NCBI RefSeq assembly: GCF_003255815.1
Contig: NC_037686.1
Coordinates: 55,649,888-55,713,887, forward strand
Direction: 5' to 3'
DNA length: 64,000 bases
DNA from: Theropithecus gelada
Lineage: Eukaryota; Chordata; Mammalia; Primates; Cercopithecidae
Below, piece by piece: positions 32,563-44,905 of the stretch. Position 1 is the stretch's first letter. Every line of letters begins with the position of its first letter. The notes beneath the pieces were generated by a model that was not told where the DNA came from, ran no database searches, and saw only the letters and a program-made list of their open reading frames with translations. The position numbers and the translations under genes were made by a program.

Positions 32563-35321
32563 GTAGCAACTTCTAGAAGGAAGTGAGACTGGTAATTTAT
32601 CATTGTATTTCTCTTTGGTTGAAAGTATGATGAGAAGACAATGTGCACAGTGAGATGATTCAGAAAACCTTACATAGAAAAATGTTTGTAAGAAAGGATT
32701 TGAAGTTGGAAAAGGAGATACTAGTTTTAAAATGGACTGTATGAAATTGGACTTCTAAAAAAAATCTATGGTCTATTTCACCGTTTTCTAAACTCACTTC
32801 ACATTCAGTTGCCACTCATCTTACAAGAATGTGCCCCAACTTTTACCTTTGACCACCTGCCAAACCAGGCTCAATCTAGCGACTCCTACCCCACCCTTCA
32901 AAGTGTATTTGTAATGGCATTTTTTCCTTGAAGCTTTTAGTTACTTCTCAATTCCGTGTGATCTTTTCCTCTTCTGAATTGTTCACTTTCTTTATATTTT
33001 TGTACTTATCAATTCTTTTATAATAAACATCTAAAAATTTCTAAAATCGCCATCTACTTATAAAGTCCTTAATAAATACTTACTGAACTGAATTGTTGGT
33101 TTTCCCACCACCAAGGCTAATCAAAATAATGTGATCATAAAACTTTAGGAAGAGAACATTTAGAAATGCTTTGAGCAGTGGAACCATTTCTTGCATTTAG
33201 TATTCACGGTGACTATTTTAAGGGGACATCAGTCACTTAAAATGATGGTTGATCAACCACATTGCATTATATGGCACCTACACATCAATTTCAAGGAACT
33301 TAGGAATGTGTGATTGGGTCTTAGAAGCTGTGGTATAAATTGAGTATGTTGTCAACTGAAATAAGTAAAGATTACTTGGGTCAAGAGGGGAGTGAATTCA
33401 ACGCTTGGAGGAAAGACGTGATTTGAGCTCTGATTAGATGTGAAATTTGGTTTAGCTGAAAATGGAGAGATGGAGGGGCAGGTCCTCTCATGAGAGAAAG
33501 AGGGAGTGAATGGAGTTGGTCGTGCAAGGATGTGGACATAATAGAATGAAAGTATGAAGAAATGAGCAGTGAGAAACTCCTAATTATGCATGGCATTTAT
33601 CAAGTACCTTTCTTCTTAGAAAGCTCAAATTCTACATTTTTTAGTCCCCTTGGAGTAGAAAACAAATGACCTTATTTCCTTTTCTGCTCTTCTGCTCTTT
33701 TGGGGATGTTGGCATTCCAGATGTAAAGTGATTAATGCTAATTACTTATCATTACCAAAAGCCTACATTTCCAGGTTTTATTGAAAGATTTTAGTTTTTG
33801 TTTTTATCCATAATTCATGAAAACTTCTTTTAATGGAAATAGTGATAATTCATTAGCATAGTGAAAAGAGTGGCATGCTAAAACATTTTTGCAGTTCATT
33901 TGATCGATTTAAACAGCAGCACTTAGAACAATTTCAGCTTATTTGAAGGCACTCTGCTATATAAAAAATGTTAAAGGCAAGCCAGCTGCAGACTGCTGAG
34001 GAAAGAGTAAAGCCTATGTAAAAGAAAAACAGCACAAATGCTGCTCATTTGTGCTAGGGTTAGAGATAACCTTGGGAAGGAATTTCCACCACCAGGGTTC
34101 CATGAGGCTTGCCAAATGTTTAAGGAATTTCATGGAATGTATGGAATGTCTTTTTGTCAGTTAACTGTTCCCAGAACTGGAAGTTCCTTTCTTATACAGC
34201 TTTGCTTTTCAGATGGAATTGTGATCCTCTTGGGAAGCTTTCATTTCACAAGATTCCCATTTTCCTTCCCAAAGAATTTGATCAAAGCAGAGCTGGCAGG
34301 TGGTGCTTGGGGCTCCGTGATTGTATATAGCCTTTGGTTCTCTTCTTGCCTAATGCTGCCAACCTAATTTATGGCGATAATGGTCCATTTTCATACTCCC
34401 TCATGTAGCACATTTTGAATAGGGAGCTCAGAAACAAAATATCAGCCAGGCTATATTAAATTACAATTTGCCCTGTTGACTTTTTGGGGTAGTTTAACAT
34501 GTTCTTTAATATTTATTCCCACTTAAATAGAAGGGAGAGAGGCTGGTATCTTCAAAAGCCTTGGCTTGATTCCAATTCAGTTATTGTATTCTGTCCACTT
34601 CCATTCTTTGAGCTCTGTTGAGCTCTTTGCTGTATTCTCTGAGCTTTAACTTAACTGCAAGAGTTTAATGCCAACACTGTATTAGTAGATATTTGCTATT
34701 CTGAGTGGGAATCAACTTTACTCTGCACAGCTCCTAGTGGATAGTAATAAGTATAGAGTAGGAGGGCCAAACTGATGCTTATTTTGTTGATGGTGAAGCG
34801 TCATCGTAACTTGGCACTTGGGAACATAACTAACATCTTTGCTGATGACTTCTGAAATAATTCTTCAGAACTATTGCCAGTATGAGAATGCTGATGGAGA
34901 CCAATACTCCTCTCCTCCCTCTCTCTGCTACTTCATGTCAAATAAACACATCTAACTCTGGAGCTCATTCAGACAACACATGCATGTCAGTTTTGAAAAC
35001 TAAGGACTCATGAAAATTTCTGTTTTTCTTTAGTGGCTGTAATTTTGATGTCACTCACCATGCTGTAAACTAATGGAGCTTTGAATGGGAGGAGTCACAT
35101 TCCTCTTGTCATTTCTCTGGAGTGGTGAGGATGATGACACCAGAGCTGGCAGGATATTTGACAGTGACATCCGTAAAAGCCGGGCACACCCATTCCTCCC
35201 TGGTGATGTCTTCTGGATGTATAATTAATAAGAAGACCTTGGGGAAAGGCTGACTTTCTAAATAGTTGTTTTTTGCCCTAATTTTAAACTTTGTCAGAAT
35301 GCATATTTACATTCCACATAT

Positions 35322-35352
<31 letters not shown>

Positions 35353-35644
35353 CTAGAAGTGCAACAAAGGGGAGATGTTATCTGATACATGTGATAAATA
35401 TGTTCATGTTCAGATGTATTATTTCATTCAGTGCAAGGTTTTTCATAGGCAAATACCAGTGTCTTCTTGACATGCTCTGTGATTAGACTTTAAGCATTCT
35501 TTACAACCACAGGGCTTCGTTCTCCTTAATAATTTGGTCTACTTAATGTTTCCCAATTACCTTGTAGTTTTTGCTTTCCAAATCAGTGTTTCACAAAATG
35601 ATTCATGAAATGCCTACGTCAGAATCACCTGTAGTGTTTATTGG
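32563..35644. other. repeat-poor intron interval
   Basis: About 3 kb with almost no recognisable interspersed repeat, unusual for this window. Apart from a short GT tract near 35320 I see nothing I can name. Open frames, such as 109 codons at 34038-34367, have no domain and no splice context. Long retention without insertions could reflect regulatory constraint, but the sequence alone does not show that. Confidence 0.5.
35318..35353. repeat. interrupted (GT)n microsatellite
   Basis: Two GT blocks separated by a single TT interruption. Confidence 0.95.
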
Positions 35645-36311
35645 TGCTATGGTTTGAAGGTGTCCTCCAAAGTTAATGTGTTGGAAACTTAATCCCCCAT
35701 GCAACAGTATTAAGAGGTGGGACTTTCAAGAGATGATTAGGCCATGAGGGCTCTACCCTCATGAATGTATTAATCCCCAATATCAAAGGGCCTGAGGCTG
35801 TGAGTTTGCTCTCTTGCTCTTCTGCTCTTCTGCCATGGGATGACACAGCAGGAAGGCCCTCAACAGATGCCAGCATCTTGAAATTGGACTTCCCAACCTT
35901 CAGAACTGTGAGAAATCAATTTTTTCCTTTATAAATTACCCAGTCAATGGTATTCTGGTTTTGTGTGTATGTGGTTTTTTTTGTTTTCTTTTTGAGACGG
36001 AGTCTTACTCTGTCGCCTAGACTGGAGTGCAGTGGCGTGATCTCGGCTCACTGCAACCTCCGCTTCCTGGGTTCAAGCGATTCTCCTGCCTCGGCCTCCT
36101 GAGTAGCTGGGATCACAGGCACATGCCACCATGCCTGGCTAATTGTTTGTATTTTTAGTAGAGACGGGGTTTCACCGTGTTAGTCAGGATGGTCTTGATC
36201 TCCTGACCTTGTGATCTGCCTGCCTTGACCTCCCAAAGTACTGGGATTACAGGCGTGAGCCACCGTGCCCAGCTGGTATTCTGTTACAGCAATACAAAAT
36301 AGACTAAGATA
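35645..36311 (+). mobile_element. MaLR (MST/MLT1-like) solo LTR split by an Alu
   Basis: Starts TGCTATGGTTTGAAGGTGTC. Passes through GATGATTAGGCCATGAGGGC and TTGGACTTCCCAACCTTCAG, and ends after the Alu with TTACAGCAATACAAAATAGA CTAAGA. The Alu lies at about 35985-36275. No internal genes. Confidence 0.85.
35980..36275 (-). repeat. Alu (Y/S-like) inside the MaLR LTR
   Basis: GAGACGGAGTCTTACTCTGT to CGTGCCCAGC. GGTATTCTG stands before its tail region and directly after it. Confidence 0.92.
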
Positions 36312-37488
36312 ACTAGAAACACAGATGCCTGTTTTTCATCCCAGTCCTGAATCAGAACTTACAGTGATGGGGCCCAGGAATCTGCATTATAACAGTGCAT
36401 GCTAAAGTTTGAGAAATAGCCATACCATACGATTCTTTTTAAATGGTCTGTCTTCCAGTCCCCCTCTGTCTGTTGAACTCTTACTCATTTTCCTTAGGTA
36501 AAAGTTTTCACTTTTGTAAACACTTATGGTACTTCTTCCCACCACCCCCACCACTGCCGCCAGTAAGCTTTCAGTTTTCATCTTCTGCTTTATTTTATAA
36601 GAGCTTTGTTCTCAAATTGTTTCAAGTTCCTGGAGGGTAAAAACCATGTCTAATTCACATTTGTTTACTTCCAGCACCTTTGTGCATAGTAAGAACTCAA
36701 GAAATGTTTAGTGAATAATGGTTCAACCCTAGCACCAGACTTTTATTATACCTGGGAAACTTTTGGGTGTTAGGGTCTTTTGTTTTTTTTTTCTTTTCTA
36801 TTTAGCTATCAGATATGCTTAGCCTATTTGTTATATGGTGTTTAGGCTACTGTCTAAGCACGTTTTCATGACCTAATTATTCTCACTTTTGCTTGTGTTC
36901 ACTTTCTCATTTGTTTGGTAATCCAATATCCTTGATATAGATGCTATTTGGTTTTCCTTTTTATATATCTTTGTGTGACTTGAGTGGGATTTTATCCAAG
37001 TACACTTGTGAATCTTCTCTCCTTTAGTTTGAGAAGAGGAGCAGAAATAGTGATCCATTTTCTGCCTTTTTAAGGAATTGTTTTGTTTTGTTCTTTTAAT
37101 ATTTTTATTTGTCCTCCTAGTGTGGTGGTTAATATTAAACATCTCTTGAATATCATTGGCAATTAATGGGCTTACTGTGGGCAGATACGTTGGTGAGAAA
37201 ATGAAAAAAAAATGTAGTCATGGATAAATTGAGTAAAGAAACCATCTCAAAACAGAGATGTTTAAGTGTAATGTGATAACATATTTCTTGGTATTTGATT
37301 CTTATATTGCTAATTTACAAAAGAATCAAAATGACAAATTTATGCAGCTTATGACTCATTGTTTTCCTGAATTTAGTTACTACAGGCTTACTATAGATCT
37401 AGTGGCTGCTGTTTTCACATAATTACCATCTTATGATCTAGAGTGATTCTCTATGTAATTTACTTACTGGACTCATGGAGCCTGCCAC
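36312..37488. other. intron sequence, with an L2 end near 36620-36720
   Basis: CCTGGAGGGTAAAAACCATG, CCAGCACCTTTGTGCATAGT and AGAACTCAAGAAATG resemble the L2 terminus. The rest is unassigned and AT-rich. Confidence 0.45.
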
Positions 37489-37605
37489 TGCATACCTCCC
37501 TCTCCACCACAGGCAGGAGCTGTGCCTTATTTGTTATTGTATCCACAGGATTAACCCAGCCTAAGGTTTGACACATAGTAACCAGTAAGTACCTCTTGTT
37601 TGAAT
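37489..37605 (+). repeat. L2 3' end fragment
   Basis: CACAGGCAGGAGCTGTGCCT, TTGTATCCACAGGATTAACC and TGACACATAGTAACCAGTAA follow the L2 end pattern. Confidence 0.6.
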
Positions 37606-37666
37606 TTCTTTAATTTTTATTTTTTTGTTGTTTGTTTGAATCATTTTAAAAGAAGGATTAAGAAAA

Positions 37667-37861
37667 GTTTTCTCTTTAGGGCTGGGTGTAGTAATCCCAT
37701 GTACTGTGGACACTGATGCGTGGGAATTGCTTGAGCCAAGAAGGTCAAGGCTGCAGTGAGCTATGATCATACCACTGCACTCTAGCCTGGGTGACAGTGA
37801 CACTTCATCACTTTAAAAAATAAATAATAAAGGTTTTTTTTTTAATTAAAGAATTTTTCTC
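37667..37861 (+). repeat. short Alu (deleted/monomer form)
   Basis: GGCTGGGTGTAGTAATCCCA jumps to the right-hand part, with TGCAGTGAGCTATGATCATA and GCCTGGGTGACAG. A/T-rich tail. TTTCTCTTTAGGG flanks it on both sides. Confidence 0.82.
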
Positions 37862-39190
37862 TTTAGGGAATGCTTTAATTTGCCTTTACAGCAAAATGTC
37901 CATGGCAATTATTGTCAACAGTGAGAATTCTCTAGTTCTTTGATTATTACTTTTGAAAAATTATGTCTATGAGTTTTAGCTTTGGTATATTTATTCTGAT
38001 TTTCAACATCTGTAGCAGTTCTTAAGAAAATTGTAAAATTCTTTCGTGACTGTAAATTTTAATTTTTACCTAAGTAAAATATGCATGTGCTTATTTTTGT
38101 TTTCTAGTTATATGAAAAAGTGATATGTTTGTTTTACTTGTACAGGGAGTCATTGATGGTGACTAGGATTCAGATAGGATGATTTGTTTATTTTGGCTCA
38201 AGTGCTGACAAGCGGGCTGTGTGCCGCATTAGCATTTGTGCACTGCTAAGCCTCCCAGATGATGGCAGGTGCTCACTGGGGACAAGGCTGGTGGACTGCT
38301 CGGCCCTTGGAACAGAAGGGCATACGTAAGTTCATGTGGATTCACTTTAGAAGTCTTATAGGGACGACAGGAAAAGCACTGCACCAAGAAACTGAGAAGA
38401 GTTCAGTTACAGGCCAATAAGTTTGGGGGTGTGGACAACAGCGTGAAAGCCAAAAGGAGTTGAGTCACACCTTCTGAAGGGTGGGTGTTCCCAGCAATTC
38501 TGAAGCAGGCACAATGGGTCAAATGTTTCTCATGCCAGTGCTGCCATAGATGAGTCCAAGAGGAACATGGAGCAAAAGGTATTCCTTTCCTTTCCTTATC
38601 CAGGAGAGACAGCCTCTCTCATGTCTTTTAGAAATTATTTGGCTTCCTTATGTGACTATTATTTCACATACAGGTTGCCCTATATCATAGTTGGATAGGG
38701 CAAGAATATTAAAACATGGCTGTAGGACAAACTTACCAAGCCAAAGAAGCAGCACACAAAATGAATCGGAATTTGAGGAGTTCATGGGAAAGGAAGTTGC
38801 TTACTGGGGGTCACTGTCTCTCATTCGTTCGTTTAACTGTTGTTTCTAAAGAGCAAGTATATTCAATATACATTTTTAAAAGCACTTTGATACACTTCCC
38901 AAGATTATTTCTTCTAAAGATAAAAAAGAAAAGTTACTCTGTCAAACTTAATGGTCTCAAAACCACAAGGTGTGCTCTTAAGAACAACAACTTGTGCTTG
39001 GTTTTATAAATTCTTCTGGAAAAAAGTAGAGAAACATAAAGTTTAAGTGTAATTCATTTTTACCCAAGCTTTTCTGTTTTATTGGAAAAGCATTAAGCTT
39101 TCTCTTTTTGTTCTCCCTTCCCCTAGTATATAAAATTTATTTAAATTGAATGGATAAGGTTGATTTTATCTATTTATGTGTTTATTTATT
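37862..39190. other. unique intron sequence
   Basis: About 1.3 kb without a recognised repeat. A 97-codon open frame at 38716-39009 and a splice-acceptor-like TTGTTTTACTTGTACAG before 38147 were considered and not accepted as coding. Confidence 0.4.
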
Positions 39191-39194
39191 TTTG

Positions 39195-39246
39195 AGAGAG
39201 CAAGACCACATCTCAAAAAAAAAAAAAGAAAGAAAAAAAGAAAGAG
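39195..39246 (+). repeat. tiny Alu 3' end with A-rich tail
   Basis: GAGAGAGCAAGACCACATCTC followed by A13 and an (AAAG)n tail. Only the last bases of an Alu are present. Confidence 0.6.
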
Positions 39247-39259
39247 TGACTTATTTAAT

Positions 39260-39960
39260 AAATATTGGTAACATAGCTAGCTACCAGAAAGAAAATAGTT
39301 GGCCCTCCACCTGACATTTCTTGTAAAACATGTCAGTTGGAATTAGGATCCAAATGTAAAAAATAAAATATATCTACATGTTAGAAGGAAACGTTAAGAG
39401 AACATTTGTACCACTTTGGGTGGAGTGAGAGGACATTCTCGAGCAACATTAAAAACAAAGATCCCATAAAGGAAAAGATTGCCAAATTTGAGCAAATAAA
39501 AATTAAAAAAAAAAAATAGTGTGTGCCAAAAGTCACCATGAACAGAGTGGGAAACACCCGACAGCAGGCTGGCAGGACGTGTTTGTAGCATTTGACAGTA
39601 CACGGCAGGTGGTATTCAGGGAATGCCTGCAAACTAAGTGGCAGGTGAACAGTCCAATAGAAAAGTGGGCAAAGGATATGAACGTGTATCTCAAAGAAGA
39701 TTTGCAATTACCATTTTCTTCTTTGCAAAAAGCAGCTCAACTTTACTGAAAAATAAAAATTGAAACGACCTATGTAATTTTTGCCCATTAGATTGGCAAC
39801 AGTTGAAAAGATGCTAACATTAAGTGCTAGCTTGGGTAAAGGGACCCTTTCTTACATGACTGAATGGGTGTATGAATTTCTGTAACTTTTTTTTGGAGTT
39901 TTGTAGTACATATTTAAACTCTACATACTCTTGGCGCCATCAGTTATACTTTTAGAAGTA
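39260..39960 (+). mobile_element. old L1 (L1M-like) ORF2 remnant, part 1
   Basis: Text such as AGAAAAGTGGGCAAAGGATA, TTTTGCCCATTAGATTGGCA and GCAACAGTTGAAAAGATG matches the L1 ORF2 3' region and beyond. Many stops. Interrupted at about 39962 and resumes at about 40236. Confidence 0.8.
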
Positions 39961-39961
39961 T

Positions 39962-40235
39962 AGGTTCACAGTCCCTTATCAAAACTCTTGAGGACAGTTG
40001 TGTTTTCAGATTAAATGGAGATAACATGGTGCATATACTGTACGTTATGTAACACCTCCAGCAGGGTTTGAGAGAGCACCCCATAAGGAGACACATTCAT
40101 ATTTCTAGAGAGATCAAATGATATTCACATCAGTTCAGATCAGCTTTTGCCACCACGTGAGTCAATTAAAAATCTTTCAATTTTCAGAGTCTCTTGGATT
40201 TCAGAATTAAGGATAAGGCCTATTAGGCACCTATA
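39962..40235 (+). mobile_element. DNA-transposon-like insert in the L1
   Basis: Begins CACAGTCCCTTATCAAAACT and ends TTGGATTTCAGAATTAAGGA TAAGG, with CAGATTAAATGGAG between. The terminal text resembles a common MER-type inverted-terminus element. Family not assigned. Confidence 0.45.
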
Positions 40236-40710
40236 AGTACTGTAAAGTAAAATTATTGATGCACAACCGGATACATGAGTGGATGTTTCTTGCAGAATTG
40301 TAACAGCAGAAAAACTAGGAGTACTCCTAATGTCAATCAGTGGACGAACGGAATAAATTATGGTACATTTGTACTCTTTGTATTATGCAGCTGTCAAAAA
40401 GATTAAGTTGGTTTTTGTGTACTGACTCAGTAAGATGATTTGTTTGTATTGGGTGAGTAAACAATTTGTAGAAAAAATATATGTGGTATAATCTCATTCA
40501 AAAAAATGTGGAGGGGGCTATCTCCTATTTATGCAGCTGTAAGGAGGAAAAGCTTTGGAAGGATATAGACCAAACTATTGACACTGCTTATCTCAGGAGG
40601 GTGGGATTTGAAATGAAGTGGGAGAGACTGTTAAGTTTTTCTTTATATGCTTCTATAGTTTGACTCACCCTGTTAAAAAGAGCATTCTTGTTTTGGTAAT
40701 CAAATAAAAT
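40236..40710 (+). mobile_element. old L1 (L1M-like) 3' part
   Basis: GTAACAGCAGAAAAACTAGG, TCAATCAGTGGACGAACGGA and ATAAATTATGGTACATTTGT correspond to the L1 'isolated host' segment of ORF2. The 3' UTR with an AATAAAATC end follows. Confidence 0.8.
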
Positions 40711-41627
40711 CTTTCTCTTAAAAGAAAGTCTTACAGAGCACTGACAGCCTGGCCATTAGGGATCCTGCTTTTCATAATTGATGCAAAGTAGGGGACAGGC
40801 CCAGAGTGAGGCTCACAAGTCCAGCCGTTGAGCAGCTCCTTCATTGCTTAACACTGAAGCCTCATAGTTTCCAAAGTGGGCTAGCATGTGCCCCACAGAG
40901 GAAAAAACAAGTTAAACACGGTCTGTTACTGAGAAATGGAAATTTATTTACTTAGGGAGTCTTTTTAATTGACCCATTTGTGGTGAATAATATTGATTTC
41001 TCTCTATTAGAATCATTGCCTAAAACAAGTATGGTTTTCTCTTCCTGGGTGTTACTTGTGACATCCATTTTGAGCACATTTGGAATAGGTTTAAAAGTAC
41101 AACTACTTCCATCATACTGTTATTTTAGTCAAGTTTTCAAGTGTATTGTATCTATCCCTAGTTCCTGGAAGAAAAATTACTCAAGACTTAGATATATCTA
41201 AAGCTAATTAATACTGTGTCTCCAAATAGTCATCATGCTGTTTATTTGATTTTATTTCCTAAATATGTACAAGCATATATAGCCATTCCCTGTAGCTCAC
41301 ATGCAAAAATAGCTTTGTACGTACATTTTTGAGTATAGATAGATTGAATACATGTTAAGAAAATGAAAAAGATTAAGCACATCTTATGACAAAACAAGCC
41401 TAGAAGGAGGAAGTATGTGAGGATTGGTAGCATTTTTGTATATTTGTTTATTTCTTTCAACTTTGATACTGTAAAACATTGGCGCTTTTTTTTTTCTTTC
41501 GTGCCCTTGGATAAAAATGGCTCCACTTCATTTTCTAATGAGCATTGACTCCCAACTAGTTTTTTAGAGGCCAGAATCAAATAAGCTTGTTGAACCGTGG
41601 TTTACTTGTTTTAAAAACCTTTATATT
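40711..41627. other. unique intron sequence
   Basis: No repeat recognised. Open frames at 40980-41201 and on the - strand at 41242-41580 have no supporting features. Confidence 0.4.
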
Positions 41628-41922
41628 GGCTGGGTGCGGTATTCATGCCTGTAATCCCAGCACTTTGGGAGGCCGAGGTGGGTGGATCACAATGTCAGGA
41701 GTTCGAGACCAGCCTGGCCAAAATGGTGAAACCCTGTCTCTACTAAAAATACAAAAATTAGCTGGGCGTGGTGGCAGGCACCTGTAGTCCCAGCTACTCC
41801 GGAAGCTGAGGCAGAAGAATTGCTTGAACCTGGGAGGTGGAGTTTGCAGTGAGCTGAGATCACACCACTGCACCCCAGCCTGGGCGACAGAGTGAGACTC
41901 CGTCTCAAAAACAAAACAAAAA
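41628..41922 (+). repeat. Alu (S-like)
   Basis: GGCTGGGTGCGGTATTCATG head, ending CCGTCTCAAAAACAAAAC. Confidence 0.92.
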
Positions 41923-42511
41923 TTTTATGTTTACCTAATAAAGGTAGAGAAGTTGGATGCATGAATTTGGTGCATTTAAACTTTTCTGATTAAGAAACTA
42001 AACACTCTTCCCTTTTATAGAGTTAAATAATTTGCTTAAGGGAGTAACTTGGAAGATTACACCTCAAAATTTAGTAACTGGGGGAAAATTCCATTGAAAG
42101 TCAAGTGTAGACAGTGATACATTTACATGGTCTACTGTTGTCTAGATTAAAAGGGAAACTAAGAAAATACAGGGACGGAACCGATTGCTCTGTTCTCTCA
42201 ATAGCAGTTTGAAGGTTTGCTGTTCTGGCTCTGCCATTGATTAGTCATGGCTATGAAATTGGAGAAAGGAAGGAAAAGATAGGAACACTAGTAGATCACA
42301 CCCCTAGATAGTTTAACACATTTTGTGTCTAAATGTACAATGTCATTGTTACTGTATTTTCATTTTATAATGTAAATATAGTAGGAAGTACAAATTAAAG
42401 CAGTGTTAGTAATTTAATAGTGATAGTATCAGCTTAATTCTACCATCTTTTCCCTGTCCCCACTTTGACCCCACCGTTGGCAAACAGTCATGCACATTGT
42501 TTGTTTGTTTA
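41923..42511. other. unique intron sequence
   Basis: No recognised feature. A TTTGTTTGTTTAATTCG stretch at 42500-42520 leads into the next Alu. Confidence 0.4.
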
Positions 42512-42662
42512 ATTCGTTTATTTTAGAGACAGGGTCTTGCTCTGTGGCCCCAGCTGGAGCACAGTGGCACGATCACAGCTTATTACTGCCTCAGGCTCCT
42601 TGGCTCAAGTGATCTAACCGAGTAGCTAGGATTACAGGTGCACATCACCACACCAAACTAAC

Positions 42663-42693
<31 letters not shown>

Positions 42694-43111
42694 GAGACAG
42701 AGTCTCGCGCTGTGTCACCCAGGCTGGAGTGCAGTGGCGCGATCTCGGCTCACTGCAAGCTCCGCCTCTCAGGTTCACGCCATTCTCCTGCCTCAGCCTC
42801 CGAGTAGCTGGGACTACAGGCGCCCGCCACCACGCCCGGCTAGTTTTTTGTATTTTTAGTAGAGACGGGGTTTCACCATGTTAGCCAGGATGGTCTCGAT
42901 CTTCTGACCTCGCGATCCACCCGCCTCGGCCTCCCAAAGTGCTGGGACCACAGGCTTGAGCCACCGCGCCCGGCCTAATTTAAAATTTTTTTAGTAGAGA
43001 TGGGATCTCGCTGTGTTGCCCACTCTGGTCTTAAGCTCCTGGCCTCAAGTGGTCCTCCTGCCTCAGCTTCCCCAAGTGCTGGGGTTACAGGTGTGAGTCA
43101 TGGCACCGGCC
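42512..43111 (-). repeat. Alu (J-like) split by an AluY
   Basis: Left part at 42512-42665 (GAGACAGGGTCTTGCTCTGT) and right part at 42980-43111 (GTAGAGATGGGATCTCGCTG, ending TGGCACCGGCC). Confidence 0.88.
42667..42975 (-). repeat. AluY-type nested in the AluJ
   Basis: T-rich tail, GAGACAGAGTCTCGCGCTGT, CACTGCAAGCTCCGCCTCTC, ending with GGCTTGAGCCACCGCGCCC. TAACTTAAAATTTTTT and TAATTTAAAATTTTTT flank it as a near-identical duplication. Confidence 0.93.
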
Positions 43112-43924
43112 TTTGCACTTTGTTATAGGGCGCTTAGGATACCTAGTTTGAAAGAGACTTCAGGTTTGTTTGCAGACATACTACAATTATAGTTTTCTGT
43201 CTCTATTAAGTATACTTAGTTGATTGTGCTTTTCTGTGATACTTGGTATCAATAACTAAAAGTGTGCCTTTGGAGTAAGTCAGACCTGAGTGATGCTCAT
43301 TGCTATTTGCTAAATATAATACTGTGACTGAAGTAACTTCATTTTAATCATTAATATTACTCTTGATTATGTGCTGCATAAATGTTAACTTCTTTTCTGT
43401 AGTGTGAACTCTATATTGTAGAACAAATGAACCTGAGTTATATTTCTTTCTTTAAAACATACTGCTTGTCCTGGAAAGTGAAGTCAGTCTTTTCAGGTTG
43501 TTGAGTAGTTTGGGAGCACTGGGCTGTGCTTGAATTGGTTTGAATGTAAATACAGTGTTCAGAATATTCACTGTCCTCCATTACTGATAATGCTACTCTT
43601 GGTAGGGGAAAATGAGAACGGTAAGATAGTGCTGTTCTAAGGCCATTCTTTGACCTGTGGCTTAGAATTATGAGTGATAGATACTTATTTATATTAAACT
43701 CTTTAATAAGCTTTAACAAAAGAGGAGGAGGAGAGATGAAAAGTTGTAATGACATCAAAAGGCAGTAGATTCATAATTGCATGCAGTAGTCATACAGTTT
43801 CTGTGGGCTTGTTTTTTTTTTTTTTTTAATCTATGAGCTTGGAAAATTAAAGAAAATGACTTCAAAGGCCCCTTCTATTCTCATTTTTCAGTAACACATG
43901 AGAAAAAAGAAAGGTATATCCACT
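43112..43924. other. unique intron sequence
   Basis: No repeat recognised. A T-rich run at 43812-43827. Confidence 0.4.
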
Positions 43925-44256
43925 GCTTTAGTCTGTTTGGACTGCTATAACAATTTACCTCAGAATGGATAATTTATAAACAACAGAAATTTATTACTTA
44001 CAGTTCTAGAGGCTGTGAAGTCCAAGATCAAGGCACCAGCAGGTTTGGTGTCTGGTGAGGACTCATTCTGTGCTTCAAGGATGCAACTTTCTCCTTGTGT
44101 CTTCACGTGGCTGAAAGGGCAAGGCAGCTCGCTTCAATTTATTTTACAGGGGCACTAATCCCAATTGTAAGGACAGACCCTCATAACCTAATTACCTCCT
44201 AAAGACCCTGTCTCTTATCACATTGGGGATTAAGTTTCAACATGGGGATTTTCCTT
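43925..44256 (-). mobile_element. MaLR (MST-like) LTR, partial
   Basis: TTTAGTCTGTTTGGACTGCT, CAGTTCTAGAGGCTGTGAAG, TCCAAGATCAAGGCACCAGC and CATTGGGGATTAAGTTTCAA CAT are the reverse complement of an MST-type LTR. Confidence 0.87.
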
Positions 44257-44279
44257 TTGTTTTTATTTTCATTCTTTCT

Positions 44280-44283
44280 TTTA

Positions 44284-44307
<24 letters not shown>
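44280..44307. repeat. (TA)n microsatellite
   Basis: About 12 TA units, followed directly by the poly-T of the next Alu. Confidence 0.95.
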
Positions 44308-44323
<16 letters not shown>

Positions 44324-44612
44324 TTTTTTTTGAGATGGAGTCTCACTCTGTCACCCAGGCTGGAGTGCAGTGGCACATCTCGGCTTACTACTAGCTCTGT
44401 CTCCTGGGTTCACACCATTCTCCTGCCTCAGCCGCCTGAGTAGCTGGGACCACAGGTGCCTGCCACCATGCCCGGCTAATTTTCTGTATTTTTTAGTAGA
44501 GATGGGGTTTCACCGTGTTAGCCAGGATGGTCTCGATATCCTGACCTCGTGATCTGCCTGCCTCAGTCTCCCAAAGTGCTGGGATTACAGGCGTGAGCCA
44601 CCGCACCCGGCC
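44306..44612 (-). repeat. Alu (Y-like)
   Basis: T24 tail, GAGATGGAGTCTCACTCTGT, ending CCGCACCCGGCC. Confidence 0.92.
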
Positions 44613-44617
44613 TATTT

Positions 44618-44905
44618 TTTCTTTTTTTAGGTAGAGTCTCACTCTGTTGCATAGGCGGGAGTGCTGTGGCACCGTCACAGCTCACTGCAGCCTCAACTTC
44701 TGGGCTCTAGCCATCCTCCCACCTCAGCCTCCCAAGTAGCTGGGACCACAGGCACATACCACCCTGCCTGGCTAATTTTATTTTACTTTTTTTAGAGATG
44801 GGATCTCCCTGTGTTGCCCAGGCTAGTCTTGGACTCCTGGGCTCAAACAGTCCTCCCTCCTTTGTTTGCCCTCCCAAATGCTGGGATTACAGGCATGATG
44901 TTTTT
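44618..44905 (-). repeat. Alu (J-like), end truncated
   Basis: TAGGTAGAGTCTCACTCTGT head, J-type GACTCCTGGGCTCAAACAG, stopping at GATTACAGGCATGATG. Confidence 0.85.

Noticed and set aside
34038..34367. 109-codon frame in the repeat-poor interval
   Set aside because: No domain, no splice sites in a fitting phase and no codon bias visible. Length alone is within chance for this much sequence.
38146..38335. Candidate extra exon between TTGTTTTACTTGTACAG and CATACGTAAG
   Set aside because: All three frames that I read contain early stops, and exons A and B already join in frame without it.
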